Shown piece after piece: positions 1 through 8,343 of a stretch of 64,000 bases of DNA. The notes beneath the pieces are model-generated. The model was not told where the DNA came from and did not search any database. It saw only the letters and a program-made list of their open reading frames with translations. A program made the translations under genes and the position numbers. Each line of letters begins with the position of its first letter. The first letter of the stretch is position 1. Source of the stretch: Trujillonella endophytica (GTDB taxonomy: Bacteria; Actinomycetota; Actinomycetes; Mycobacteriales; Geodermatophilaceae); assembly GCF_900110555.1 (NCBI RefSeq), contig NZ_FOEE01000013.1:88862-152861 (forward strand), read 5' to 3'.

Positions 1-85
1 ACCGTCGGGATCTCCCCGGCACGGTGACGCCGGCCGTCGGTGTCGGTCCCGGCGTCGGCCGGCCACGGACCCGCCCCGACCCCGC

Positions 86-1027
86 TCAGCCGCGCCGGCG
101 CCGACCGCGGTCGAGCGCCCGCTGCACCCGAGGCCCCAGCACCTGCGGGGTGAGTTCCTCCCAGGTCCAGCGGACGGCGCCCCAGTCCTCCTCGCGGATG
201 GCGTCCTCCCGGCGCTTCTCCTCGAACACGACGTCCCCCGCGGCCTGACCCGGCTTCAGCAGCCGCCCGTACTTCACCCGGCCGTCGAACTCGCCGACGA
301 CCCGCACGTCCTCCCACGCGAAGTCGGCGCGGCCGATCGGCACCGCGGCGCCGGGGACCTCGATCTCCAGCTGAAGTGCGGACGGGGCGAGGCCCAGTCG
401 GTGCAGCAGCACCCGGCTGCGGCTCTCCCCCACGCTCTCGCTGCGCCCGTCGGCGAAGCGGACCGCGCGAGCGGCGGATCGGGCACCCGGGAGGCGGCCG
501 AGTTCCTGGGCCCCCGCCACCAGCGCCTCACCGCCCAGTTTCCGGTGGAACAGCATCGCGTCGAGCGTGGCGACGGCGGCCTCGAACGGCAGCGCCCGGG
601 CCAGGTCGAGCGCCGTCCGCACGGGGCTGGTGACCGCCACCCCGCCGACGGTCACCACGTCGTCGTCCGCCAGCCGGGCGACGTGGCAGCGCAGGTGCCT
701 GCCGACCTCGCTCGACGCCGGCGGCGTGCGGGTCACGTGCACCCGCCCCAGCGGGACACCCCACATCGGCAGGCCGAGGAGGACGGCCGCGGACTGGTGG
801 CTGACCACGGCCGGACGGCGGAGCGCGGCCAGGGTCGCGGTGATCAGGTGCCGGTGCCGCCGGGCGGGATCCCGGATCGCGGACGCCGGCGCGTACGCCC
901 CGGGACGCAGCCGCGCCATCTCCCCGCGGCGCAGCCGGCGATCGAGCTCGTCGTCGGACCAGCCCTCCGCGAGAGCGGCGCGGCGCAGGACGAGCTCGGA
1001 ACGCAGGACCGGATCGGCGGACTCCAT
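86..1027 (-). CDS. AbiEi-like antitoxin-type protein with C-terminal nuclease-like domain
   Basis: A 313-residue protein. The N-terminal part (about residues 1-90) has the winged-helix AbiEi-type pattern in which a short basic segment leads to GAYAPASA, followed by the HQSAAVLLGLP stretch typical of this family. The C-terminal part (about 200-300) has E-S-x-S-R-V-L followed by ADFAWEDVRVVGEFDG and a later VFEEKRREDAIRE, which resembles a DUF559/Vsr-like PD-(D/E)XK fold. Family members are often annotated as antitoxins of type IV abortive-infection systems, but no AbiEii nucleotidyltransferase toxin is seen next to it. The start is the ATG at 1027. Its true role is unknown; a stand-alone DNA-binding or nuclease-like protein is equally possible. 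Confidence 0.7.
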   Translation of the reverse strand: MESADPVLRSELVLRRAALAEGWSDDELDRRLRRGEMARLRPGAYAPASAIRDPARRHRHLITATLAALRRPAVVSHQSAAVLLGLPMWGVPLGRVHVTRTPPASSEVGRHLRCHVARLADDDVVTVGGVAVTSPVRTALDLARALPFEAAVATLDAMLFHRKLGGEALVAGAQELGRLPGARSAARAVRFADGRSESVGESRSRVLLHRLGLAPSALQLEIEVPGAAVPIGRADFAWEDVRVVGEFDGRVKYGRLLKPGQAAGDVVFEEKRREDAIREEDWGAVRWTWEELTPQVLGPRVQRALDRGRRRRG

Positions 1028-1228
1028 GACCCGACCGTCGCGCCCCGTGGGCCCCGAGACGATCCCGCGGAGGCAGCCGTGGATACGCCCCGCCCCTGTG
1101 GACGGCGCACCTTGCCGGCGCCCTCCCGACGTTGCGCGCGCGATCGCGCCCGCAACGACCGGAAAGCGCCGGCAGGGTGACGGGACCGGCCCCCGACCGC
1201 GCCCCGACCGCGCCCTGGCCCGGGCCGG

Positions 1229-1921
1229 TCAGACGTCGGTGATGCGGACCCCGGCGTGCGCCTTGTACCGGCGGTTGACCGACACCAGGTTCGCGGTCAG
1301 GGCCTCGACCTGGCGGGCGTTGCGCAGCCGGCCGGCGTAGACCCCGCGCATCCCGGGGATCCGCCCGGCCAGCGCCTGCACCAGGTCGGTGGAGGCGCGG
1401 TCGTCGCCGACGACGAGCACGTCGCCGTCCAGGGTGGGCTTGGAGAGGTCCTCCAGGAGGACGGCGGAGAGGTGGTGGAACGCGCCGACCACGTGCGAGT
1501 CGGGCAGCAGCGCCGCCGCCTGCTGGGCCGCGCTCCCCTCCGGCACGTCGAGCACGTAGGCACCGAGCTCGTCGAAGCCCATCGGGTTGACGCAGTCGAC
1601 GACCACCTTGCCGGCCAGCGGCTCGACCAGCTCGCGCAGCAGGTCGGCGTGCCCGCCGAAGGGCACCGCGACGATCACCAGGTCCGCCGCGCCGGCGACG
1701 TCGGCGTTCGCGCCGCCGGTCACCGAGGCCTCGTTCCCCGTCGCCGCAGCGGCGCGCTCGGCGATCTGGCCGGCCACCTCCGACGCCCGCTCGGCGTCGC
1801 GCGAGCCCAGCAGGATCCGCTGTCCCGCGGTGGCCAGGCGCACGGCCAGGCCCCGGCCCTGTGGTCCGGTACCCCCGAGCACTCCGACGACCAGTTCTTC
1901 CACGGCGCGTCCGTCCGACAC
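1229..1921 (-). CDS. npdG: NADPH-dependent F420 reductase
   Basis: A 230-residue Rossmann-fold protein that should transfer hydride between NADPH and coenzyme F420. The N-terminal VGVLGGTGPQGRGLA is the dinucleotide-binding loop, followed by LLGSRDAERA, where the Ser-Arg pair is expected to bind the NADP phosphate. DLVIVAVPFGGHADLL and VVDCVNPMGFD match the family. I chose the GTG at 1921 because AGGAGG lies 5-6 nt upstream; an ATG at 1969 would add 16 residues without similarity. An F420-type luciferase-like oxidoreductase lies nearby on the other strand, which supports an F420 context. The FNO/NpdG family call is firm; the preferred direction of the reaction cannot be read from sequence. 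Confidence 0.85.
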   Translation of the reverse strand: MSDGRAVEELVVGVLGGTGPQGRGLAVRLATAGQRILLGSRDAERASEVAGQIAERAAAATGNEASVTGGANADVAGAADLVIVAVPFGGHADLLRELVEPLAGKVVVDCVNPMGFDELGAYVLDVPEGSAAQQAAALLPDSHVVGAFHHLSAVLLEDLSKPTLDGDVLVVGDDRASTDLVQALAGRIPGMRGVYAGRLRNARQVEALTANLVSVNRRYKAHAGVRITDV

Positions 1922-1979
1922 GGTGCCTCCTCGCGACCCCCGGACCGTCCGGTGTCCCGCCCCGATCATGCCTGGGCCG

Positions 1980-2162
1980 TCAGTCGCCCTCCCACCGGCG
2001 GTCCTCCTCGGTCAGCTTCTGCTCGCGCTCGGCGACCGTCTGCAGCGCGTGCTCGGCCTCCGACCGGGTCGCGAACGGGCCCAGCCGATGCCGCTCCGCG
2101 CAGCCGTCCTTGGTCTCCACCGTCTGGTGCTTGATGCAGTAGAACCACGGGCCCTCGGCCAT
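1980..2162 (-). CDS. small conserved SPOR-like protein
   Basis: A 60-residue protein beginning AEGPWFYC and containing KHQTVETKDGC, RLGPFATRSEAEHAL and an acidic charged tail. The GPFATRSEAEHAL stretch resembles the repeat unit of SPOR domains, and short proteins of this kind are common in Actinobacteria as uncharacterised or SPOR-domain entries. It has no signal peptide and two cysteines (about residues 8 and 20) that could bind metal or form a disulphide. The ATG at 2162 is preferred over one at 2180 because GGAGAGG sits just upstream of it. Function unknown. Confidence 0.65.
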   Translation of the reverse strand: MAEGPWFYCIKHQTVETKDGCAERHRLGPFATRSEAEHALQTVAEREQKLTEEDRRWEGD

Positions 2163-2248
2163 GGGCACCTCTCCCCGCACTGACTCGGCTCCGACGAGAT
2201 GCGAACCTACCCGTGCCCGGCCCCGACCACCCGAGGAGCGAAGACGAC

Positions 2249-3127
2249 GTGCCCTCGTCGCCCGAGATCGGGCTGCTGTACTTCGCGACCGACCGGTCGA
2301 TGCCCCTCCTGGACGTCGCCCGCGCGGCCGCGGAGCGCGGCTTCGACTCCCTGCTCCTGCCCGAGCACACGCACATCCCCGTCTCCACGGCGTCGTCCTT
2401 CCCGCGGGGCGGCGCGGTGCCGGAGCGCTACCTGCGCACCCTCGACCCGTACGTGGCGCTGGCCATGATGGCCGCCGAGACCGACCTGAGGATCGGGACC
2501 TGCGTCGCGCTCGTCGCCCAGCACGACCCGATCGCGCTGGCCAAGACCGTCGCGACGCTGGACCACCTGTCGGGCGGCCGCTTCACGCTCGGGGTCGGCT
2601 ACGGCTGGAACGTCGACGAGCTCGCCAACCACGGCCGGGACCCCCGACGGAGGCGGGCCATCGTGCGCGAGCACGTCGCCGCCATGCGCGCGCTGTGGCG
2701 GGACGAGCAGGCCGAGTTCCAGGGCGAGCACGTGACCCTGTCGCCCAGCTGGGCGTGGCCGAAGCCCCCGCCCGAGCGGCCGGTCCCGGTGCTGCTGGGC
2801 TGCTCCCCGACTCCCCGCGGCTACGAGTCGATCGTCGAGTGGGCCGACGGCTGGATCCCCGCCGCGCCCTCTCCGGAGCTGCTCGCCGACTGGCTCGCGA
2901 CGCTGCGGGCCCAGTGGGAGCTCGCCGGACGCGACGCCGCGGGACCCGTGGTCTGGACCCTGCAGGGCCCGGCGGACGACGACACCCTCGCCCGACACCT
3001 CGACCGGTACCGGGAGCTCGGGGTGCACCAGGTGGTCCTGGACCTCCAGACCGTGCCCCGGGAGGAGCTCCTGCCGACCCTGGACCGGTACGCAGCCGTG
3101 GTGTCCGCCCACGCCGACGGGCGCTGA
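2249..3127 (+). CDS. LLM-class F420-dependent oxidoreductase
   Basis: About 292 residues with the luciferase-like monooxygenase TIM barrel. Visible family blocks are EIGLLYFATDRSM, ERGFDSLLLPEHTHIP, LDPYVALAMMAAET, LRIGTCVALVAQHDPI and LAKTVATLDHLSGGRFTLGVGYGWN; the last is the hallmark of TIGR03619-type F420 enzymes. Such enzymes reduce or oxidise substrates with F420H2/F420; the substrate is not predictable. GTG at 2249 is preceded by GAGGAG with a 10-nt gap; GTG 2213 is an in-frame alternative adding 12 residues. It is divergent from the small SPOR-like gene and near the F420:NADP reductase, so cofactor supply and use may be co-located. Confidence 0.85.
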   Translation: MPSSPEIGLLYFATDRSMPLLDVARAAAERGFDSLLLPEHTHIPVSTASSFPRGGAVPERYLRTLDPYVALAMMAAETDLRIGTCVALVAQHDPIALAKTVATLDHLSGGRFTLGVGYGWNVDELANHGRDPRRRRAIVREHVAAMRALWRDEQAEFQGEHVTLSPSWAWPKPPPERPVPVLLGCSPTPRGYESIVEWADGWIPAAPSPELLADWLATLRAQWELAGRDAAGPVVWTLQGPADDDTLARHLDRYRELGVHQVVLDLQTVPREELLPTLDRYAAVVSAHADGR

Positions 3128-3166
3128 CCCGCCGGCCTCCGCGCCCCCGAACGGCGCGCCGATCGG

Positions 3167-3475
3167 TTACCGCGGGCCGGAGGGCGTGAACCCGGCGAGG
3201 AGCACGAGCCGGCAGTCGGCGGCGGCACGCCGCAGGGCCGCCGCCTCCTGGTAGGAGTCCGAGGAGTACCAGGCCCGGGCCGCCTCGACCGACTCGAACT
3301 CCAGGACCACCGTCTGGGTCGCGGGCCAGTCCCCCTCCAGGACCTCCGGGTCCCGGTCGACGACGAGGACCCGGGCGCCGCTCGCCATGAGCGACGGGGC
3401 CGCCGCCCGGTTGTAGGCGTCGATGCCCTGCTGGTCGTGGATCGTCTCCGTGACGACGACGTAGCCCTTCGGCAT
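3167..3475 (-). CDS. DUF1330 family protein
   Basis: A 102-residue protein starting MPKGYVVVTETIHD, with VVLEFESVEAARAWYSSDSYQEAAALR, the signature of the DUF1330/dimeric alpha-beta barrel family. Members are small ferredoxin-like folds that form dimers; no enzymatic activity is established that I can name. The ATG at 3475 has GGGAG about 8 nt upstream, which excludes a longer frame that opens at 3616. It lies alone between a convergent oxidoreductase and the next minus-strand pair. Confidence 0.8.
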   Translation of the reverse strand: MPKGYVVVTETIHDQQGIDAYNRAAAPSLMASGARVLVVDRDPEVLEGDWPATQTVVLEFESVEAARAWYSSDSYQEAAALRRAAADCRLVLLAGFTPSGPR

Positions 3476-3545
3476 GGCAGCACTCCCTGTCTCCGGCGCG
3501 CGTCCGCACGCACGCCCGGGGATCATCGCCGACGGCCGATGCCGG

Positions 3546-3869
3546 TCAGCGCGCCCCCCGCCGGTCCTCGACCGGTCCCTCGCGGTGGCCGGTGTAGTCC
3601 CACAGGCTGACGACACCGATCCCCAGCCGCACCGAGCGCAGGTCCTCGGTCAGCTGCACCGACTCGTCGAGCTGGGTGGCCTCCTCCGAGTCGGGGCCGT
3701 GGAGCGCCGCCATCTCGGCGCGGTGGGTGGGCGTGTCCCGCAGGACGTAGCGGTCGCCGTCGTCCGTCGTGACGACGACGACCGTGACCTCCTCGTTCAG
3801 GACGTACGGGTCGGTCTCCCCCGCGTCGGTCTCCCCCGGGTCGCGCTCCCGCTCCGCCGCGTCAGACAT
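3546..3869 (-). CDS. hypothetical acidic protein
   Basis: A 107-residue protein with an acidic N-terminus (about residues 3-20 rich in D, E, G, T), then a beta-strand-like EEVTVVVVTTDDGDRYVLRDTP and a helical acidic stretch ending in VRLGIGVVSLWDYTG. I do not recognise a family. An AGGTG motif precedes the ATG. Its start overlaps the stop of the cupin gene by 8 nt, so the two are almost certainly co-transcribed and translationally coupled. No signal peptide or membrane segment is seen. Confidence 0.7.
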   Translation of the reverse strand: MSDAAERERDPGETDAGETDPYVLNEEVTVVVVTTDDGDRYVLRDTPTHRAEMAALHGPDSEEATQLDESVQLTEDLRSVRLGIGVVSLWDYTGHREGPVEDRRGAR

Positions 3870-4332
3870 CGACCATCACCTGGTCGTGCCGGGCGTAGAA
3901 GGCGGTCATCTCCTCCGGGCTCGGCCGGCGGCCGCTGCGGCGCAGCTCGGCCATCTCGGCGAAGAACTCCTCGCGGGCGATCCCGGGGGTGAACAGGATC
4001 AGGAAGGTCGCCGGCTCGTCGGAGTCGTTGCGGAAGCCGTGCACCCCGCGCTCGTGGGCGAGGGCGAAGTCGCCGGCCCGGCACGGCTGCCACCGGTCCC
4101 CCGCGTACAGGGTCAGCTCCCCGGCGACGACGTAGAACGACTCGGAGAAGGTCGAGTGGACGTGCGGGTCCGCCCCCCGGGAGTGCGGGGCCAGGCGGTA
4201 CTCGACGAGGCCGAACCGGCCGGCGGTGACGGCGCCGGGGGCGACCATCCGCAGGGCCGAGGAGCCGGCGTCGGTCAGGGGGTGGTCGGCGAGGGTCCGC
4301 ACGTCGACGGCGCCGGGTTCCAGGTGCGTCAC
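3862..4332 (-). CDS. cupin domain protein
   Basis: A 156-residue single-domain cupin. Motif 1 is seen as HSRGADPHVHSTFSESFYVVAGELTLYAGD, with two His and the Glu of the metal site; motif 2 is around FALAHERGVHGFRNDSDEPA. Such proteins bind a divalent metal and range from dioxygenases to sugar-binding proteins, so the reaction cannot be assigned. The likely start is the GTG at 4332 (V-T-H-L-E-P). The reading frame remains open upstream to 4572 but that part shows no domain. It is the first gene of a two-gene unit with the acidic hypothetical protein. Confidence 0.8.
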   Translation of the reverse strand: MTHLEPGAVDVRTLADHPLTDAGSSALRMVAPGAVTAGRFGLVEYRLAPHSRGADPHVHSTFSESFYVVAGELTLYAGDRWQPCRAGDFALAHERGVHGFRNDSDEPATFLILFTPGIAREEFFAEMAELRRSGRRPSPEEMTAFYARHDQVMVDV

Positions 4333-4435
4333 GGCCCCAGCCTGACCCCGATCGGGGCGTGTTGCCCAGCCTCCCGGGTGAGGTCGTACGCCCCGGTGGG
4401 TCCGCGGGGGCCGCTCGGTGCGGCATCCTCCCCCC

Positions 4436-5602
4436 GTGAGCAGGCAGCGGGGGGACGCGCGGCAACCGGCCGGGACGACGGTCCCGTCCGGCAGGCGGGC
4501 GCCCGGGCACACCGTGGCGGCCCTGACCGTCGCCGTCCTGGTCGCCGCCGGCGCGGCGATGGGCTCGATCAACCTGCTGGTCGACGACGTGATCCGCCCC
4601 GGAGCCTCGCGCTGGATCTACGGCGCGACGATGCTGCTGCTGGGCGTGGTCGCGGCGACGCTGGCGGTGCGCCGGCGCATCGGCCGCTGGACGATCTTCG
4701 CCCTGGTGCTCCTGGGCGATCTGATCTACCTCGTCATCGCCCTGTCGGTCACCGATCCGCTGCGCTACGCGACGCCGCTGATGATGCTGTTCGCGGCGTT
4801 CGTCGCGGCCTGGTTCCTCGACGGCTGGATGCTGGTGGCGCACCTGGTGGTCACGCCGGTGATCGTCGCCGTCGCGCTCGCCGGCAGTTACGACGACGTC
4901 GCGGGCCTGCTGGTGCAGGTGTGCGTCGACGCCGGCGTGCTGGACCTGGCCGCCGCAGGCGTGTTCGTGCTGCGCCGGCGGATCGAGCGGCTCCTCGCGT
5001 CGACGCAGGAGCTGTCCCGGCGCGATCCGCTGACCGGCCTGGGCAACCGGCGCCACCTGGAGGAGCAGGCCCGCCGGGTGTGGCGGCAGTCGCGCCGTGA
5101 CGGCGTGCGGGTGGCGGCGATGGTGCTCGACCTGGACCACTTCAAGCAGCTCAACGACGCCCACGGGCACGCCGCCGGGGACGCCGTCCTGCGGTCGGTC
5201 GCTGCCGCGCTCACCGCCTCGGTCCGGCCCACGGACGTGCTGGCCCGTCTCGGCGGGGAGGAGCTCGCGGTGCTCGGCATGGTCGGCGACCCGACCGAGG
5301 CCCACCGGCTGGCCGAGCGGCTGCGCCGGGCCGTGGCCGGTGCCCGCACCGCCTCCGGGCACGTGGTGACCGCCTCGATCGGCATCGCCCTGGTCCGGCC
5401 GGCCGAGGGCGAGGACCCCGTGGACGGCCTGTGGCGGCTCCTCGACCTGGCCGACGCGGCCATGTACCAGGCCAAGCAGGGCGGCCGGGATCGCGTCGCC
5501 ACGGTGCCGGCGCCGCGCCCGCCGAGCGCTCCGGCCGCGAGCGTGGTGGCGGGGACGGCGGACGAGATGGGTGGGGAGACGGCGGACGCCGGGGCCGCCT
5601 GA
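4436..5602 (+). CDS. membrane diguanylate cyclase (GGDEF)
   Basis: About 388 residues. The N-terminal half has five to six hydrophobic segments (about residues 25-180), followed by a C-terminal GGDEF domain that begins SRRDPLTGLGNRRHLEE. The active-site loop reads RLGGEELAV, so the last signature residue is Leu instead of Phe. An inhibitory I-site RxxD (RPTD) lies five residues before the loop. VLDLDHFKQLND supplies the magnesium-binding Asp. It should make c-di-GMP from two GTP at the membrane. The final 50 residues are an Ala/Pro-rich tail. GTG 4436 or GTG 4418 could be the start. GGGTGAG occurs about 53 nt upstream. Confidence 0.85.
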   Translation: MSRQRGDARQPAGTTVPSGRRAPGHTVAALTVAVLVAAGAAMGSINLLVDDVIRPGASRWIYGATMLLLGVVAATLAVRRRIGRWTIFALVLLGDLIYLVIALSVTDPLRYATPLMMLFAAFVAAWFLDGWMLVAHLVVTPVIVAVALAGSYDDVAGLLVQVCVDAGVLDLAAAGVFVLRRRIERLLASTQELSRRDPLTGLGNRRHLEEQARRVWRQSRRDGVRVAAMVLDLDHFKQLNDAHGHAAGDAVLRSVAAALTASVRPTDVLARLGGEELAVLGMVGDPTEAHRLAERLRRAVAGARTASGHVVTASIGIALVRPAEGEDPVDGLWRLLDLADAAMYQAKQGGRDRVATVPAPRPPSAPAASVVAGTADEMGGETADAGAA

Positions 5603-5680
5603 CGCGTCTCCCCGGGGCGTCCCTCGAGGACGGGCCGCGACGGTGAGCGGGGCGCGTCGTTCTCTGCTTCCCTGTTTCGT

Positions 5681-7015
5681 GTGGTCCGCGTCCGCATCCC
5701 CGGGGGAACGCTCCTGGCCGGTGACCCGACGCGCACGGTGCCGCTGCCGCTGCGCGAGCAGGCCGACGTCCGGGACCGCTGGCTGACCCAGCGACTGCTG
5801 GACGTCCTGCCGGGCCTGATGGACGAGGCCGGCATCGACCTGTGGCTGGTCGTCGGGCGCGAGAACGCCGAGGACCCCGTGCTGGGCACGATGTTGCCGG
5901 CCACCTGGTTGTCGGCCCGCCGGCGCACGATCCTCGTGCTGCACCGCAGCGACGACGGCGTCACCCCGGTGGCGGTGTCCCGCTATCCCGTGGGGCAGTT
6001 CCTGCCCGCCTGGTCCGACGACGAGGTGGCCGGGGAGTCCTACGAGCGGTCGCAGTGGACGGCGGTGCGCCGCTTCGTCGAGCAGGCGGCGCCGCGGGCC
6101 ATCGGCATCGACGTCTCCCCCGCCGTGGCCGCCGCCGACGGCCTGTCGCACTCCGACCACGGGCTGCTCGTCGAGGCGCTGGGGCCGTGGGCGGACCGGC
6201 TGGTGCCGGCCGAGCCGCTGGCGGTGCGCTGGCTGGAGACCCGGCTGCCGGAGGAGGTGGCGGCCCTGCGCGCGCTCGATGCGCGGCTGCAGGAGGTGGT
6301 CGCGCAGGCGTTCACCCCCGCCGTCCTCCGGGTGGGCGAGACGTCGGCCGCCGACCTGGCCTGGTGGCTGCGCCAGCGCCTCGACGACCTCGGGCTGGCG
6401 CCCTGGTTCCACCCCGTGGTGGACCTGCAGCGGGCGGGGGTCGCCCCCGTCGCCGAGCGGGGCACGCTCCTGCCGGCCGTGCCCTACGACGAGCCGGTGG
6501 CCCCCGGCGACCTCGTGCACTGCGACGTCGGCGCCGCGACCCTCGGCCTCGCCGGCGACCTGCAGCGCTCGGCGTACGTGCTGCGCGCGGGAGAGGCGGG
6601 GGTGCCCGCGGGCCTCGCCCGCGCCTTCGCCCTCGGCACGCGACTGCAGGACCTCACGACCGCCGAGATGCGCCCGGGCCGTACCGGCGACGAGGTGCTG
6701 GCCGCCGCCCGAGCGGCCGCGATGGCCGAGGGCATCGACGGCGAGGTGTACTCCCACCCCATCGGCGTGCACGGGCACGGCGCCGGGCCGGCCATCGGGC
6801 TGTGGGACGAGCAGGACGGCGTCCCCGGGCCGGGTGGCCACCGGCTGCGCCCCGACACCGCGTTCGCCCTCGAACTCGCCGTGCGGGTGGCCGTGCCCGA
6901 GTGGGGCGGTCGGTGCGTGCGGGTCGGGCTCGAGGAGGGCGTCGTGCTCACCGACTCGGGCGTGGCCTACCTCGGGGACCGGCAGCGCGAGCTGCTGCTG
7001 GTCCCCGGCGGCTGA
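5681..7015 (+). CDS. M24 family metallopeptidase (aminopeptidase P-like)
   Basis: A 444-residue protein with an N-terminal creatinase-like domain (LDVLPGLMDEAGIDLWLVVGREN) and a C-terminal pita-bread domain. The five expected metal ligands can be traced: Asp in LVHCDVGA, Asp in GDLQRSAYV, His in GVHGHGAGPAIG, Glu in FALELAV and Glu in LEEGVVLTDSG. It would bind two divalent metals and cleave Xaa-Pro or related peptides, although some family members act on other substrates. No signal peptide is seen, so it is cytoplasmic. No clear ribosome site precedes the GTG at 5681. It converges on the ChaB gene with a 9-nt gap. Confidence 0.8.
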   Translation: MVRVRIPGGTLLAGDPTRTVPLPLREQADVRDRWLTQRLLDVLPGLMDEAGIDLWLVVGRENAEDPVLGTMLPATWLSARRRTILVLHRSDDGVTPVAVSRYPVGQFLPAWSDDEVAGESYERSQWTAVRRFVEQAAPRAIGIDVSPAVAAADGLSHSDHGLLVEALGPWADRLVPAEPLAVRWLETRLPEEVAALRALDARLQEVVAQAFTPAVLRVGETSAADLAWWLRQRLDDLGLAPWFHPVVDLQRAGVAPVAERGTLLPAVPYDEPVAPGDLVHCDVGAATLGLAGDLQRSAYVLRAGEAGVPAGLARAFALGTRLQDLTTAEMRPGRTGDEVLAAARAAAMAEGIDGEVYSHPIGVHGHGAGPAIGLWDEQDGVPGPGGHRLRPDTAFALELAVRVAVPEWGGRCVRVGLEEGVVLTDSGVAYLGDRQRELLLVPGG

Positions 7016-7024
7016 GCGACCGGC

Positions 7025-7501
7025 CTACGTCTTCTTCGGCCTCTTCTTCGCCGACGACGGCGACGTCTTCGCGCTCTTCGTGCGCGCCTTCGCCGTCTGC
7101 CTGTCGTTGGCCTTCTGGATCGCGTCGACGAGTTCCTTCTTCTTCATCGTCGAGCGGCCGGGGACGTCGAGCTTCTTCGCCAGCGCCCGCAGGTGCTCCT
7201 TGGTGGCGTTGGCGTCGACGCCGCCCTTGGTCGGCCTCCCGGTGCCGCGGCCGCCGGCGGCCTGCGCGTCCGAGGGACCCTTCCGGCCGCCCTCCTTGGG
7301 CGCCCAGTGGTCGCCCACCTTCTCGTGGGTGTGCTTGACCGCCGACCACGCCGTGCGGTTGGCCCGCTCCTCGTCGCCGTAGGAGTCCATGGCGGCGTCG
7401 TAGGCCTTGGCGAAGGTCCGCTGCGCCTTCCTGTCCGACCGCTCGAGGGTGCTGGGCAGCTCGCCCTTCTTCGCGGTTCCGCTCTTCGTCGTCTTCGGCA
7501 T
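7025..7501 (-). CDS. ChaB-domain and Rho-N/SAP-like protein
   Basis: A 158-residue very basic protein. Residues 12-70 match ChaB (ELPSTLERSDRKAQRTFAKAYDAAM, then AWSAVKHTHEKVGDHWAP). Residues 95-130 match a Rho N-terminal/SAP-like helix pair (ATKEHLRALAKKLDVPGRSTMKKKELVDAI). The last 25 residues are a Lys/Ala/Ser tail resembling actinobacterial DNA-binding tails. Nucleic-acid binding is likely; in many Actinobacteria similar small proteins are stress-induced, but that is general knowledge and no regulator site is visible here. Confidence 0.85.
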   Translation of the reverse strand: MPKTTKSGTAKKGELPSTLERSDRKAQRTFAKAYDAAMDSYGDEERANRTAWSAVKHTHEKVGDHWAPKEGGRKGPSDAQAAGGRGTGRPTKGGVDANATKEHLRALAKKLDVPGRSTMKKKELVDAIQKANDRQTAKARTKSAKTSPSSAKKRPKKT

Positions 7502-7576
7502 GCGTCAGGGCCTACCCCGGCACGGGGTCCCGCTCACCCGACCTGCGGCGATCTCACCCGACCGGTGGCGAGGGGG

Positions 7577-7987
7577 TCACGCGGCCTCCAGGAAGCCGCC
7601 CCAGTAGGTGCGCTCGGCATCGGTCATCGGCCGGCTGGAGTCGGTCGCGAAGTCGAAGAGCACGAGGACGGCGTCGGCGCGGATCGCGACCCCGCCGTCC
7701 TGCTCGAGCTCCTGCCGCACGGTGAGCGACGTCCGCCCCAGGCGGAGCACCCGGGTGCGCACGCACAGCCGCTCCCCAACCCGGTAGCGCAGCTGGCGCA
7801 GGTAGTCGACCTCGAGCCGGGCCAGGATGATGTCCGGATCGCGGCCGTCCGCCGTCCCGGGGCTGCCGGCCGCCATCGCCAGCCGCGCGTCCTCCAGCGG
7901 GCCGAGCGCGCGGGCGTGGTTGACGTGGCCGTAGGAGTCGGCGTCGCCCCAGCGCAGCTGGACCTCGTGCTCGTGCCGGGCCGTCAG
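7577..7987 (-). CDS. acyl-CoA thioesterase, hot-dog fold, apparent CTG start
   Basis: The frame encodes a 4HBT/YbgC-type thioesterase: HEVQLRWGDADSYGHVNHARALG near the N-terminus carries the Asp and GHVNH motif of the family, and the C-terminal half runs to GGFLEAA. The only ATG or GTG start, an ATG at 7876, would remove this catalytic block. The frame contains no ATG, GTG or TTG between it and the upstream gene, but a CTG at 7987-7985 overlaps the upstream TGA as CTGA. I therefore propose a coupled CTG start giving 136 residues. Such enzymes hydrolyse acyl-CoA thioesters; the substrate is not predictable. Confidence 0.75.
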   Translation of the reverse strand: MTARHEHEVQLRWGDADSYGHVNHARALGPLEDARLAMAAGSPGTADGRDPDIILARLEVDYLRQLRYRVGERLCVRTRVLRLGRTSLTVRQELEQDGGVAIRADAVLVLFDFATDSSRPMTDAERTYWGGFLEAA

Positions 7988-8235
7988 GGCAGGTCCGCCG
8001 TCTCCGCGGAGGTGCGGTGGCCGCCCTGGGCGTCGTCGGCGTCGGGGTGCAGCGTGCGCTCCTCGGACTCGGCGAGGATCGCCGCGGCCTGGATCTTCGG
8101 GTCCAGCTCGCCCCGGGCCGGGTCGGGGTGCCCCTCGGCGGCCACCTCCTCCGGCAGGAGCTGGGAGCGGGTCTCGACGTTGCCGTCGGTCACGTTCGCC
8201 AGGGCCTCGGGGGTGGGGTCCTTGTGGTCGGCCAC
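7984..8235 (-). CDS. hypothetical acidic small protein
   Basis: An 83-residue acidic, low-hydrophobicity protein that begins MADHKDPTPEALANVTDG and contains LLPEEVAAEGHPDP and AILAESEERTLHPDADDA. I do not recognise the family. It is preceded by a GAGGA motif about 6 nt before the ATG and its stop overlaps the thioesterase frame by 2 nt, so both are probably read from one message. It looks intrinsically disordered. Confidence 0.6.
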   Translation of the reverse strand: MADHKDPTPEALANVTDGNVETRSQLLPEEVAAEGHPDPARGELDPKIQAAAILAESEERTLHPDADDAQGGHRTSAETADLP

Positions 8236-8343
8236 GTCGTTCTCCTCGGAAGTGCCGGGACGGGAGCGTTCCCCAGCCGCCTACCCACCGGCCCCGGGCT
8301 CACACCCCGTGTCGTCCCGGTGGCGCCGGGGTAGGCGCCTGCC

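Noticed and set aside
86..1027. Type IV toxin-antitoxin pair
   Set aside because: No toxin gene is adjacent in the visible DNA, so only an AbiEi-like protein is claimed.
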